Part shown: in pieces, positions 11,833 through 23,290 of the stretch
Layout: each line of letters begins with the position of its first letter
How positions within the stretch are numbered: the stretch's first letter is position 1
Assembly (NCBI RefSeq): GCF_028453695.1
Contig: NC_135778.1
Coordinates: 33,345,214 to 33,409,213, forward strand
Length of the DNA stretch: 64,000 nucleotides
Reading direction: 5' to 3'
Source of the DNA: Augochlora pura
Taxonomy: Eukaryota; Arthropoda; Insecta; Hymenoptera; Halictidae
Translations under genes and position numbers: made by a program
The notes under the pieces: model-generated
Told to the model about the DNA's origin: nothing
The model's input: only the letters and a program-made list of their open reading frames with translations
The model's database searches: none

Positions 11833-12059
11833 TTAAAGACTGTGAATAAGAGCGCCGAGAAAATCCGGAAACTAGCGCGCAACTTCCGGCGCGCTCGAAA
11901 AAAGGTAAAATTTGCCGGTTGATTTCGCGTCGGAATTTTCGTTGTAAAAATCCGAGACCGGACTGGTGGAGGGCCTCGAAGATCCTCAGCCAGCCCGTGT
12001 CCTCCGTATTCGAGCAGAGAGAGGTCGGAAGAACCCTCTGCGTAGAAGGGGTTGGTTAC

Positions 12060-12350
12060 GGAGAGAGAAAGAGACAGAGAAAGAGGGAGAGAAGGCAAGA
12101 GGGTAAGCAAGAGAGAGAGAGAGAGAGAGAGGCAAGGCGAGAGGGTAAGAGAGAGGGATAGACGAGGCGAGAGGGTGGGAGAGAGATAGAAACGGCGAGA
12201 GGGTGAGAAAGAGAGAGAGAGAGAGAGAGATAAAGAAGCCGGGAGGGTGAGAAAGAGAGATAGAAGGCGAGGGGGTGTGAGAGAGAGAAAGAGAGAAGCC
12301 GAGAGGGTGGAGAAGAGAGAGAGAAGCCGAGAGGGTGAGAGAGAGGGCTA
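12060..12350. repeat. GA-rich minisatellite
   Basis: Purine-rich tandem array built on GAGAGGGTGAGAGAGAGA with GAAGCC spacers, unit about 30-40 bp with internal (GA)n tracts. Confidence 0.9.
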
Positions 12351-12879
12351 ACGGTTGCCAGGCAACGACGAGAGGGGTGCCCAGGCAGTATAGATCGCTA
12401 TCCAGCCGCCTCCTGAGGGGCGGGCAACGAGTGCGAGGGAGACGGTACAGCCACCCCGTTCCGTTGGCAAGATGGCTTTATTACCCTCCGCCGAGAGAGG
12501 ACTCGCCGATGTTCGCTGCGGCTGTACCAACTTGCTACCCCGCTCTAGGAAATGACTTCGGCGCCGATGGTTCACAAGCGCGAGACTATCTGCTCTAGGA
12601 GTGGTGTACATTACGGTCCTCCTTCGATTTATGGCCGCCTTCCTACACCCCCGCGGCTCCCAGGAGCGCGTCGCTCGGCGACGAAGACATCTTGAACGGT
12701 GGGCCACACGCGGATCCCTCTGACGCGCTACCACCAGCCGGCACAGTCACGATCAAAAATCCCGATTACTCTTGTCGAGACAGCTGTAAACGCTCCTCCA
12801 AATTCGCCGCGATCTTCGATCCGGCTTGCCGCGATATACGATGCGCGAGTTCGTTCATCCCTTACCGACGCGACGATTA
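12351..12879. other. GC-rich unique island, no gene seen
   Basis: CpG-rich sequence following the GA minisatellite. Overlapping open frames on both strands show no recognisable protein content or splice signals. Confidence 0.4.
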
Positions 12880-13560
12880 ACCCCATCAGTCGGACTACGC
12901 GCGGAGATTATTAAACCCTCTCATACTATAATTGGGACAGAAAACATTCGTGAAGTCGATAATTTTTTAAACAGCGTGTTTGATGCGAAACTGTAAATTA
13001 ACCCATTGCACTCGAAGCCATTCTACCTGGAATTCCAACATAGTTTCTCTGGTCCACGGTATCTCCATTTTGTATGACTTATCGCATTTTCTACATATGA
13101 AATTGAGTCACGTGATTCGCACAGCAGTTTCACTTTTAATAGGTTTTTTAAGCACTGCTAACTATAATAATTTGCAAATAATCTTGAGACATGATAGAAC
13201 AATTTTCAGTGATGCCTTGGAGTCACCACTAGAGTGCAAAAGGTTAACAATTCATCCCTTTTTGTTCGAGGTCGTGTTAATTAATCACAGGAGTCCTACT
13301 ACTCGCGGAGATTGTTAACCTCTTGTACAATAATTAGGTCAGAAAATATTCGCGATGTCGATAATTTTTAAAACAGCGTGTTTGAAGCGACACCGCGAGT
13401 TAATTGTATTCATCCATTTCGTTCGGGGTCGCGTCGATTAATTTGCAGATGTCGCACTACTCAAGGAGATTGCTAATCCCTTGCAGTATAATAACGAGTC
13501 AGACTAGTGACTAAAATTTTATGCGAAAACAACTAAATTGTTTTTTTTAAGTCGAGATGA
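12880..13560 (+). repeat. 158-bp tandem repeat (family F), 3 copies, first split by a MITE
   Basis: Landmarks CGGAGATT (about 12,901, 13,304 and 13,464), AAAACATTCG/AAAATATTCG, GTCGATAATTTTT and ACAGCGTGTTTGA recur in order. After removing the 246 bp added by the insertion at 13,002-13,243, the spacings are 157 and 160 bp. Copy 2 is complete and uninterrupted. Copy 3 is truncated and runs into AT-rich DNA at about 13,560. Confidence 0.85.
13002..13243. mobile_element. piggyBac-type MITE, 242 bp, TTAA duplication
   Basis: TTAA at 12998-13001 and 13244-13247. Terminal inverted repeats: left CCCATTGCACTC, right (reverse complement) CCTTTTGCACTC. It lies inside copy 1 of the 158-bp repeat, and copy 2 has a single TTAA at the same place, so the insertion boundaries are defined directly by comparison. 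It is related in ends and interior (CATATGAAATTGAGTC, ACTTTTAATAGG, GAGTGCAAA) to the element at 48,650-48,871. It encodes no protein. Confidence 0.88.
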
Positions 13561-13839
13561 AATTTAATTATTTTGATAAATATAGAAATGAAAGCAAATG
13601 AAACCGATACAAGGAATTATAGTTGTCTTATCTGTTATTTTTTATTTTTAATGTATTTGGTAAAAATATGTTAGCCTAGGGCAACGAAAATGAAAACCCG
13701 TCTCTGTTTGTAATAATAATAATCTTCCGATGACAATTCATGGAGTAGTTTTAACTATGACAAGGTTCTGATTGTTTCAGTCGGCTTCTTTATTCACAAG
13801 GTTGCATTGAGAAACGCGCATGATTCATAAAGCTGTTAC

Positions 13840-14640
13840 TCGGAAAGTAACCGCTTTCGACTGGCGTAAGTGTCGTCTCGGACAGCCCTCGCTTTGAACA
13901 TGAGTAACTCGGACTGAAAAAGTCTCCTGACTACGAGACTGTACTCATTTTACTCGGAAATATAGTCGCTTTTGATTGACGTAAGTGTCGTTTCCATTAA
14001 AAATTTGGTTCGCTCCAGGTAACATTGCAAATTTTATCGAAATATTTGTGCATAATTATTCTGCTCTCCTTTTGCATAGAAATAGCCTTTAGTTTGGATA
14101 TGAATTACTAAACAAGAAAAAATCGTAGCGCGATGAACTAATACTTATTTTATTTGGGAAAGTAGCTTTTTTCAATTAGCATAATTGTGATTTACTTTGA
14201 CAAATTTTTTGTTCGACGCAGCGTTACAAATTCAATCGAAACTTCGAACATTGAACATTGAACTGTCAATGTCCCCTATTTTTATGCAAAAACAGCCTCT
14301 GCTTTGAATTTGAATAACATGGTGAAAAAAAATCACAACGCATTCAACAGATACTCATTTTACTCGCAAAGGTGGTCTCTTCTGACTGCCATAAGCGTCG
14401 TTTACGTAAAACATTTCATTCACTTTGTACAATGCTGCAAATTTGGACGAGATTCCGACGAACTGTCGCTTTTTCCTCATTTCGCGCAAAAATAGCTTTT
14501 GAACACGAATAACTGGAGCTAAAAAAATTGCCTAACTACGAGTCGATACTCATTTTATTCGCCAAAGCGCCCGCTTTCGATTGACACAAGTATCATTTAC
14601 TTAATCAATTTTACCCGTCTCAAGCAATATTTCGAAGTAG
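13840..14640 (+). repeat. Family B repeat array (~200-bp unit, ~4 copies)
   Basis: Plus-orientation tandem units starting near 13,840 (partial), 13,925, 14,115, 14,325 and 14,530. Each has the CATTTTACTCGG block, a TTTCGATTGAC/TTTTGATTGAC block with GTAAGTG-like sequence, and GAATAACT-type blocks near its end. Confidence 0.85.
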
Positions 14641-17600
14641 GACCAGATTTGACCTTCTTCACATAATGATATTATCACAGAATTGCAATCTCAAATACTT
14701 TACACCACAACTTCGCTACCAAGCAACATAATCAAAATTCAAAACCATCGTCTAAAAGAACAAAGTATGCAGTTTAAAACGCCTATTTAATAAATTCGAT
14801 ACGATCATTTCCCTCGTAGTTATTAATACTTTACTTCGACCGGTAGCGTATGAATCGACTCTTTACCGATAATCTGCTATTTATTATCGAAGTATTATTA
14901 TATAATTTTTTAAATATTAGAAATGTTTCGCGGCGAATAAAATAAATACTGTTTAATGCTAATGTTATGAAAATAGAAAAATTGTTTGTAACCGGTCGGT
15001 GAAGTATTAAGAGGTGAGTTTTGCTATAAATGTATGTAACTCGACTCGGTTCGAGCTTTTGACATTTTTACATTGAATTTTCGCATCTGCGTTACCCGTA
15101 TGCGGCATAATCGCCGCCCCGTTGGAACGCAGTGGTAAACGGCAAGGCTCGTGGTCGATCGGCTCGGATCCGATTGAGCGATCGCGATACTAAGTGGCCA
15201 CGGCCGGCTATGGTCGCGGTTCGAGTCCGGGTACACGGAATAGGCAAGGAAGCCGGTATCATTAGGGAGAAATCACATGCAAAACCCAAGACGTTCCGAT
15301 CGCCCCGTTCGCCCGTAAACTTTCGTAGATTCTAATCGACCGCGCGTAATTAGAGCGAGAGCAATTGTCGGTAATTAATTGGAAGCAAATTAATTAGCTC
15401 AGATCGAAGAGAAAGTGGAAAATTACAACGTATTCGGTGCGGATCTGATTCCGATCGTGTCTCGGCCACTCCGCAAAACGTTCTCGATATTCCGAAACGT
15501 GTCCCCGAGGTCGTGACAACCTCATCATCGACCTTATCTTCCGTGGACAACCATAAAATCGTTCCAGGGTTTCGTAATATAGAGTTTGGATTCTGCTGAA
15601 GTTTGATTCAATTATTCTTTCGCCTAATAACTTCTATTTCTACTCATTTCTGATTTTACAATTTTGTTAGTTTTGTTAATTTAATTTTAGTTTTATTCAT
15701 TCAATTTTAATTTTATTAATGTAATTTTAGTTTTATTCGTCTAATTTTAGTTTCATTAATAAATTCGATAATACTCTATTGCAATAACTGTTTCGCCTTT
15801 AGTAATTTTTGATTATACTAGAAATTACTTCAGCCGTTTTTGCATGTATTCATTTTTACTTCGATTAATTGTTGGTTCGATAATTTTTTATTGCAATAAC
15901 TATTTTGCGTCTATCCATTTTTATTTTAACAATTTTTCTACTTTTACTAGTTTTTGCTGCAACAATTTTTCTATTTCTACTAATTTTTGCTTTAACAAAC
16001 TATTCTTAATAAATTGTAAATTTGTACGTTAATAATTTGACTGTAATATCGTCTTCGCTTTACGAATTTTTATTTGAATATCTCTTTGCTTCTACTAACA
16101 TTGACCTCAGTAATTTTTGCTTATATTCCTTTTTACTTCTACTACCCATAGCAACAAGTATTACCTTTAAAATTAATTTCGCTATTTTTGTTGAATTTAT
16201 AGATCCTATTTTTAAACTTTCTTTCCATGTTCAGATATAAATGTTATAAAACGAGTTTCTTTATGTGCCTTTGTCATTCCAAGTGATAGCAAAATTCAGA
16301 AAAAAAGTAGCTTTAAAACAGAGTATTAAAATAGATCAAATAATCTAGCTAATAGTACAAGAATTTTACTAATAATATAATAAACTGGCTAACAGTATGA
16401 CAATTTTGTTAATAATGCAATAACCTGGTTAACAGTGTAACAATCTTGCAAAAATCAAGGAATCAAGACTTTGACAATGAAAAATATGAATTGAAAACCT
16501 CCAGCATCTAGAAAAATTGTTAACTTTTGCGGAAGAACAACAAATACATAGAACAACAGCAAACGACACTGCGTGTTATAAAAATCTCTATCGTAAAAAA
16601 AAAAAACAAAAAAGGAGGTATTCCAACCAACTCTTAACAAAATAAAGAAAACACCCGTATGCTAAATAAATAAATAAATACTTTAAAACACCGTTTTCGG
16701 TGCATATGTTTTTACATCCCTCTACTTTCGACATTCAACATCTATACACACTACCAAGAACCAATTGTGCGCGAAAATCGTGTGCCCACTGTATCTACAA
16801 TGTATCCACGCTCTAAACAAGCGATTCCGACTTCACGATCGCATCGTCGCCCAACAGGTATCCCCAGGTAACACCTTCCCCGTGTGTCACAATGTTCGCC
16901 ATACAGAATCGCGCACGATGACTCGCGTTCGAAGTCGGAAAGGTTCGTTTCGACGCGTTCCGCGTGACTTTCGCGCGGATTGCTGGAGCTGGGATTTTCG
17001 CAGAATCACGGAGCGTCTTCGGGAAGGTCTCCCGCGGAGGAAGCTGTCCCTGGAAGGGCCGCGGATAAGGGAAATTTTACGAGGGATTACGCGGTTTATG
17101 ACTTCTTCCAGCGTTTTCACCGCCACGTCCGCCCGAATTTCCATCGTTCGCCGCTGTGTTCTTACGACTCCATTCTTCCTCGGGTCTTTACGAGTCGCTC
17201 CTCCGCTTCCTCTTCCCCCTGCCCCAGGCTCCATTCTGCTCGCGTTCGGCGTCAACTCGCTCGATATTCGTCCGGCGTGCTCTGAAACCACTTCGAAGTC
17301 AGAAATCTGCGCGCTCGATTCGCGAACATCTTCGCGCGAATTCCGACGCGTGCGCCGGTTTTCGGGGGGTTAGGGTTAAGGATCGTTTGTTTAACGAAGG
17401 AAAGGGCTCGAAGTGGTTGTATATGGTTGCGCGGGGAGGAATAGAACTGTAGAATGGTGGCGGAAAAGCTATCTGAACATTGGTTCGACAGCCTTCCCAA
17501 TTCATTCTGGCTATCGAGTTCGTTTCTTCCGCGCAATTTAATCTGCTAGTGTCAGCGCTGTCCCGAAATTATCTGGCCTTCGTGCGCCGCGATTATTAAC

Positions 17601-18000
17601 GTTAATCGACGGAATCCTAGTTCCATAAACCAGCCTCCGCCTCTCCGTTAAGCTATATAACTAAATTCGCTTCGGAGAATATTGCTTGCGGCGGATTCAA
17701 TGAACACATTTCTAAGCTGTTGTTGTGGAATTTTTCCTGAACGAATTGTGACAAGTGCGATTATGATTGATACGTTGAATGATTACGTAAAGTTTTTTGA
17801 ATGCAATGGTGTGTTTTTTAATGGGGTTATAGAGGTTTGAGCGTGTTTGAGCAGTGCCTGAATTTGTGAGTCTTAATTTTTGTCTTCTTCGCTTTGAAAA
17901 GTGTTTAAATATATTTGGGGCTTGATAATGTCAGTAAAAAATGTATCGTAATATTCGGCAGAGTGTGTAGAATTATTCTATGTTAGGTTTATTGGTATAG
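14641..18000. other. Gene-poor stretch
   Basis: AT-rich DNA, including irregular ATTTTAGTTTTATT-type simple repeats (about 15,660-16,010) and AAATA tetramers/pentamers near 16,665. GC-rich islands lie at about 15,060-15,550 and 16,850-17,440. Open frames in the islands overlap on both strands and none resembles a known protein. I see nothing else. Confidence 0.45.
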
Positions 18001-18480
18001 CTCGCGTGATTGTGGCAGGAGAAATTCGCAAAGTCCGGAGTTTGTTAGATAGTGATTTTGAATCTAAAGTACGGATTTGCAATTGTCTCTCTAGTTTTGG
18101 GAATCAGTTAGATATACATAAAGAGTTATAATCTTAACAAAAAAATATATGATGGTATTTGCAAACGTCTATAGAATTATCCTACTTAAGTTTCATTCTC
18201 ATAACTTACACGATTGGATTAGAAAAAATTCGCAAAGTCGACATCTAGTTTGAATCAAATTTGAATCTAAGCCGCGAATTAACAATTCCTTCCTATTTTG
18301 AAAATTATTTAATCACACTGAAAAGCTCGCAATCTCAAAAAGAAAAAATCCACAATGTTCGGGAGAGGGAAAGAAATCGTTCTACGCAAGAATCGTCCTC
18401 ACGGCTATCGCGGTTTCGTCAGGAAAAATTCGCGAAGTTCGCCGGACAGTGATTTTCAATCGAAAGGATGAATTCGGCTG
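18000..18480 (+). repeat. ~200-bp tandem repeat (family E), 3 diverged copies
   Basis: The block AGGA(G/A)AAATTCGC(A/G)AAGT recurs at about 18,018, 18,223 and 18,420, each followed by a GTGATTTTGAATC-like block. The period is about 197-205 bp. It is in the same size class as families B and C but with different sequence. Confidence 0.65.
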
Positions 18481-19849
18481 AAAACGATTCCGCTAACGAC
18501 CCCGACGATGGCGAAACTTTCCCCGGGTGGAGAAGAACGCGGTGGAGACGGTCACTGGGAAATCCTCCGGTGGAAAATGATTTATCGCGTTCAGAGGAAC
18601 GTCGCTCGTGGAGAAGTTTTTATTGAAACGATTACTCGAGTCGCCTCGGGCCGCGACTTTTCCAGGGGGAGCCGGGGCCGAAAGGATCGCGGAAAAGGGC
18701 CTGCCAGAGAAAAAGGGAGGACGGCCCGCGGGGCTCTGGCACGTCATTCCTCGCGATCAATTAAATTTTTATATCTCTCGCTGAGAGCTTGAACGATAGC
18801 CGAACTTTCCGGGGCTGCTCTCGTTCCGAGATGATTACGCCGAAAATGAATTCTACCGTTCAGAGCCACGGGAATCGTAGGCCTCTCCTTGCCCACCAAA
18901 ATGGTACCTTTGTTATCCGTACCAAAAAATCAGCTACAAACAATTCCTCATTTTTACATGTATTTTTATATCGAGCAAAGTCAAAGAGAAAGTCTCTCCG
19001 TTGATTCGAACATCACTTGTAAAAATATGATCAAAATTAGACCTTGTTAATTCTTACATTTCGTCGCCATTTAAAAATCTACACATGCAATATGTAATAA
19101 TAAAAAGATAATATAAAATAATATATAATTAGCTGTTAACAGCTGTGACTTCATTATTGTTTGAATGTAGCCCATCCTTAAATAAATTGGTAATAAATTG
19201 AAGTAACACAGAAACGAAAACGTCTGTCTATTGAACTATAATATTTAATTTAATATTTAACAATCCTAATCGAGTAGAGAAACAGAAAGGTTGCCACGGT
19301 AGAATACTGTTAATAATAATGAACTCGGTGGAGTTAACTCAATGGAATTAATAATTACTGTTATTAAATCTGTATTACTAGACAACAGAGAAAATTTTGT
19401 AAATGCGATGCATACATGTATTTCCGATTTGCGCAATGAAAATACCGTCGGGCGTTCTGCTCTAATTTGCAGGGAGACTACTCGCAGGACAAGAAGCATC
19501 GATTTTCCCGGGGCCTTTGCGCGAGCAGATTCGCTTTTCCACGCCATGAGACCCGGCGAAAGATATCCGGGTTGCGTCGCTGCCCTCCGGTGGAGTTTTC
19601 TAAGGAGCAGGCAATCTCTGTCTGCGTTAGATAACGCCGACAGTCGACCAGCGACCCTCCTGCTCGCTTTTCATCTTACTAAATCACCCTCTGACCTCTC
19701 TACCCTCCCCAGCCCCGCGCCGCCGTCCACCAAACGGGAAGAACATCGTCTTAAAAACACCAGCTTCGTCCGAAACTTTCTTCCCTCGCTTTGCGTATCG
19801 TCAAGGACTTGTGCATTGAACTTTGGCTGCTCGCCGGGGAAAAACAACG
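18481..19849. other. Unique sequence with two GC-rich islands
   Basis: GC-rich DNA at about 18,480-18,830 and 19,450-19,840 with AT-rich DNA between. A 188-codon open frame on the plus strand (19,342-19,908) runs into the family B array and has no recognisable content. I do not call a gene. Confidence 0.4.
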
Positions 19850-20430
19850 CGACGCAGTCAACTGATACTCGTTTTACTCGGAAAAGTAGCCGCTGTCGAC
19901 TGGCCTAACTGCCATTTCCCGGGAAAATTCTGTTCGTTACTGATACCGTTGCAAAGTCGTACGAAATTTGGATAAGTTGTTCATTTTCTTTTTCATTTCA
20001 CGTGGAAAGCGGTCCTGCTTTGAATTTGAATAACTTGGTTGGGAAACATTGAATGATTGCGACTCTATTCTCATTTTGTGCGGGAAAGTAGCCACTATTG
20101 AACTGCAAAGTGACGTTTGCAGGAAAAGTTTTGTTCGTCGCTGATACCGTTGCAAAGTTTACCGAAAATTTGATTAATCGTAAATCTCCAATCATATATC
20201 GTAATAAATGATCGTGTTTAGAATTTGAATAACTCTGCTGAAAAAAATGATATGATCACAAATCTATACTCATTTTACTCAGAAAACTATTCTCTATCGA
20301 CCAGCACAAATCTCACTTCCGACAAAATTTCCATCGCTTTAGACCGCGACGCAAAGTCGACCGAAATCTTGGAAAACCATTTCGACAAGAATTCCACCTC
20401 TACCCTTCTTCAACATAATCAGATCATCGA
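19850..20430 (+). repeat. Family B repeat array, plus orientation (~3 copies)
   Basis: Tandem units beginning near 19,850, 20,035 and 20,235, with ACTCGTTTTACTCGGAAAAG, TTCATTTCACG and GAATTTGAATAACT landmarks. The middle copy shares the 20-mer GTAGCCACTATTGAACTGCA with the inverted copy near 21,630. Confidence 0.85.
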
Positions 20431-21429
20431 ACCTCGATTACTATTCCCTAAATAAACGCATTAGATTCAAAAATGTCTGTTCTACTCTACTGACACCATA
20501 TCTTTTTCTTCAGAGTCCCCGCAACCACCTGGATCGCGACCCGAGCTCGTGATACGGAAACGTTCGCCGGCCACGAAAGTGTAAAACAATGATTTGTTGG
20601 TGGCGGGCGACAGTGCATGACGGGAGAAGGATTCCTCGCGGCGAGAAACTACGCACAAAGAAATACTGTAGCTACTGTTCCCGAGGGGGACGGATGGGCC
20701 GAGGGGAGGGCGAGGAGCAGGCTTTTAATCGGCCGGTTGAAGCGCGAGCATCCGCCACCGAGACAATGGGTCCCGGTGTTGATGGCAATATTTTAATGAA
20801 GTTAGCAAGTTCCCGGTACCGGCTGCCAGCCCGGCGACGGAGACGCGATTCCAGGAGCGCGAACGAGAGAATCCCTTAAGGGCGGAGGACGGAGGCGCCA
20901 CCCAACCACTGATTTCCACTTACCGATACCGTTCTACAAAGCTGCCTTTATCTGTACGGCTTCTTTGCCTCCCCTTCCATCGCGCCGCTTTTTGCGATAC
21001 TTTGCCGGGGAATGGCCAGATACATTGCTCCGAGCAGTCGTTTGATACACGATCGAAAACGTGAGGGGGTCCTTTGATGGCTACCTGGGTCATCGTCGGA
21101 GTTTTCGAACGGTTTAACTGCGCTTCGCGAGTTTAATCGGTATTGGCCACGAGTTTCGCGCGATTATAACGAATTTCGGCGAGTGAAACAGGAAGCGATT
21201 AGTAGATTAAATGACTTTAAGGATGCTTTTACATTATTTCCAATGTATTGCGCCAGTTGGAAATGGAGGCGAGTGTTTATTTCGTTTCAGGTCGTTGCAA
21301 TTAATGCGAATGGTTGAACAGGCATTCGAAAGGGCAGGATCTGCTCTTTTAAACGTGGTATTTCGATATTTCTTACGTCGCTTGACAGCGGATTTATTAT
21401 AATTTTAACATAACCTTGAACGCTTATAC
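20431..21429. other. Unique GC-rich spacer between inverted repeat arrays
   Basis: About 1 kb of mostly GC-rich single-copy DNA separating the plus-oriented and minus-oriented family B arrays. No gene is recognised. Confidence 0.45.
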
Positions 21430-21950
21430 AGGTCTACAGCAGGTACTTTTCTGAATAAAATGAGTATAAACTCCTGATCATTTGATTTTTTTTGCCAGGG
21501 TTATTCGAGCTATTAAAGAAGGTAAACTTTTACGAAAAATGAGGGATTGACAATTCATCCAAATTCTGATCAACTTCGAAACGTTGTCTGGGATGAACAA
21601 CATTTTTTCCACAAACGACGCTTGTGCAGTTCAATAGTGGCTACTTTTCCTAATAAAATAAGCATAGACTTGTAATCATGCGATTTTTTTTCATACGAAT
21701 GATTGCAGTTCGAAGCAAGGTCGATTTTCACGTAAAATGTGGAAAATTGAAATTCTGTCAAAATTTCGACGAACTTAATAAAACCACACGGAACGAAAAG
21801 AATTTTTTACACAAACGAGACTTATGCCAGTCGAAAGAGGCTACTTTCTAGTTGAACACTAGTGTTGTTCGATTACGCTGCGATTTTTTTCCGTCCAGTT
21901 ATTCAAGATCAAAATAAAGGTCTCCTGATAAATGTATGTTACCCCTAAAA
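21430..21950 (-). repeat. Family B repeat array, inverted (~3 copies)
   Basis: The same landmarks as the other family B arrays but on the minus strand: CTACTTTTC..AATAAAATGAGTATA on the plus strand is the reverse complement of the TACTCATTTTATT..GAAAAGTAG block. Units lie near 21,430-21,580, 21,580-21,790 and 21,790-21,950. Confidence 0.85.
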
Positions 21951-22739
21951 AGGCATTTAAGATCTATGTCTAACTTGTTGAATTTACCGCAAAATGTCGG
22001 ATTTGGAGAAATTTCTTAACTCAAAATAGTTCAAATTTGTTAAATATAGAGTCACGGAGCGTCGGCAGAAATCTCGGGGCCGGAATATCGTCCAGAAGTT
22101 ACGGCGACTGTCCAAATAAGCGCGAATCGTTCTGAAAGCAGCAAGTTCGGAGAGCGAGGGTTTCAAGGTTGGAGAGAGTTATTAGAGGGTTGGGGTTTGG
22201 ATGAAGCTGGAGCAGAATGCGCGGACCTCCTAGTAGGCGATCCTTGGCGCGGATTCCTCGCGTTCTGCACGTACAGGAGGCTCGTCTTAATGGCAGGCGA
22301 GGCTCGGTCTCGCGGACGACAAAGAGTCTTTAAGAGTCTTTAAAGAGTCGGCGCTCGGTTGAGTGACGCAGGACACGAGCCGCGAGGCGGCGGTTTCTTC
22401 GGGGCCCTTTGAAAGAAAAGTACGCGACGCGTGTTCCGGGGCGACACCGCGCACGGACCACGCACGTCGTACGAGGAAGCTGCCCCCGGGGCTTTTTTGC
22501 GACCGATGTAATTGAGCCCGTCCCGACGAGCCACCGTCTAAATGAATTACGAGGCGCCCGCGCCAACAGACCCCTCCCGACCAATTATGCTACCTACCCT
22601 TTTCTCGGCAAACCATTTCTTGCGCCTACGGCGGAGCCGCGCTCGCGGATCGTTGCCGTTGATGGGATCGATCGACCCGCGGGTTCGTAACGCCGTTTCC
22701 AATCGGAAAATTTCGCCAGACCCTTGACGGATCGTTACC
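21951..22739. other. Unique GC-rich island, no gene seen
   Basis: GC-rich from about 22,050. Open frames occur on both strands without recognisable protein content. Confidence 0.4.
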
Positions 22740-23290
22740 GTTTCTTGCGAATCCCATCGTAGCTAGAGAAGTCGCTCTTATGTAGAATGATTCTATGGAC
22801 TCTCCCGAATGCGCTGGTCCATGTTTTATACACGGGTTTGATGTTTAAGCATTTAGGAAAATTTTTCAAACGGGAAGTAACGATCAAAGGTACGAAGATA
22901 GCTATCCAATGAGTTTTGTCAAATTCTGGGATTTTTCCTAGCGCAATCGTCGCGGATAAGGGGATCTCTCTTGCGTAGAAAAGTTCTGCAAAATCTTTCA
23001 AATGCCATGATATACTTTTTTTATGAAATGGTGTATAGCTGAACATGTTTCAAAAATTTTCAAAAAGGTTGGGACAAACGGTAATTCATGACTTCAATAA
23101 AAGAACAGTGTCTAATGAATTGTCTACTTCTGGAATTTTTCCTATTGCAACTATGGCAGTTATGGGAATCAGTATTGTACAGAACAATTCTATAAACTCT
23201 CCCAAATGCAATGACGCATTTTGTTATCAAATCCTACATAGTTAAATATTTTCTTTCAATTTTCAAAGAGGAATAGTGACACAGAAATGG
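22740..23290 (+). repeat. ~195-bp tandem repeat (family C), array 1, ~3 copies
   Basis: Landmarks ATTCTATGGACTCTCCCGAA, ATGGTGTATAG, AAAAATTTTCAAA and GTCTACTTCTGGAATTTTTC recur in order about every 190-200 bp. A larger array of the same family and orientation lies at 31,540-32,480. Confidence 0.82.

Noticed and set aside
16765..17373. 202-codon plus-strand frame
   Set aside because: GC-rich island with long frames on both strands at once; Arg/Ser/Pro-rich composition of the kind expected by chance; no motif.
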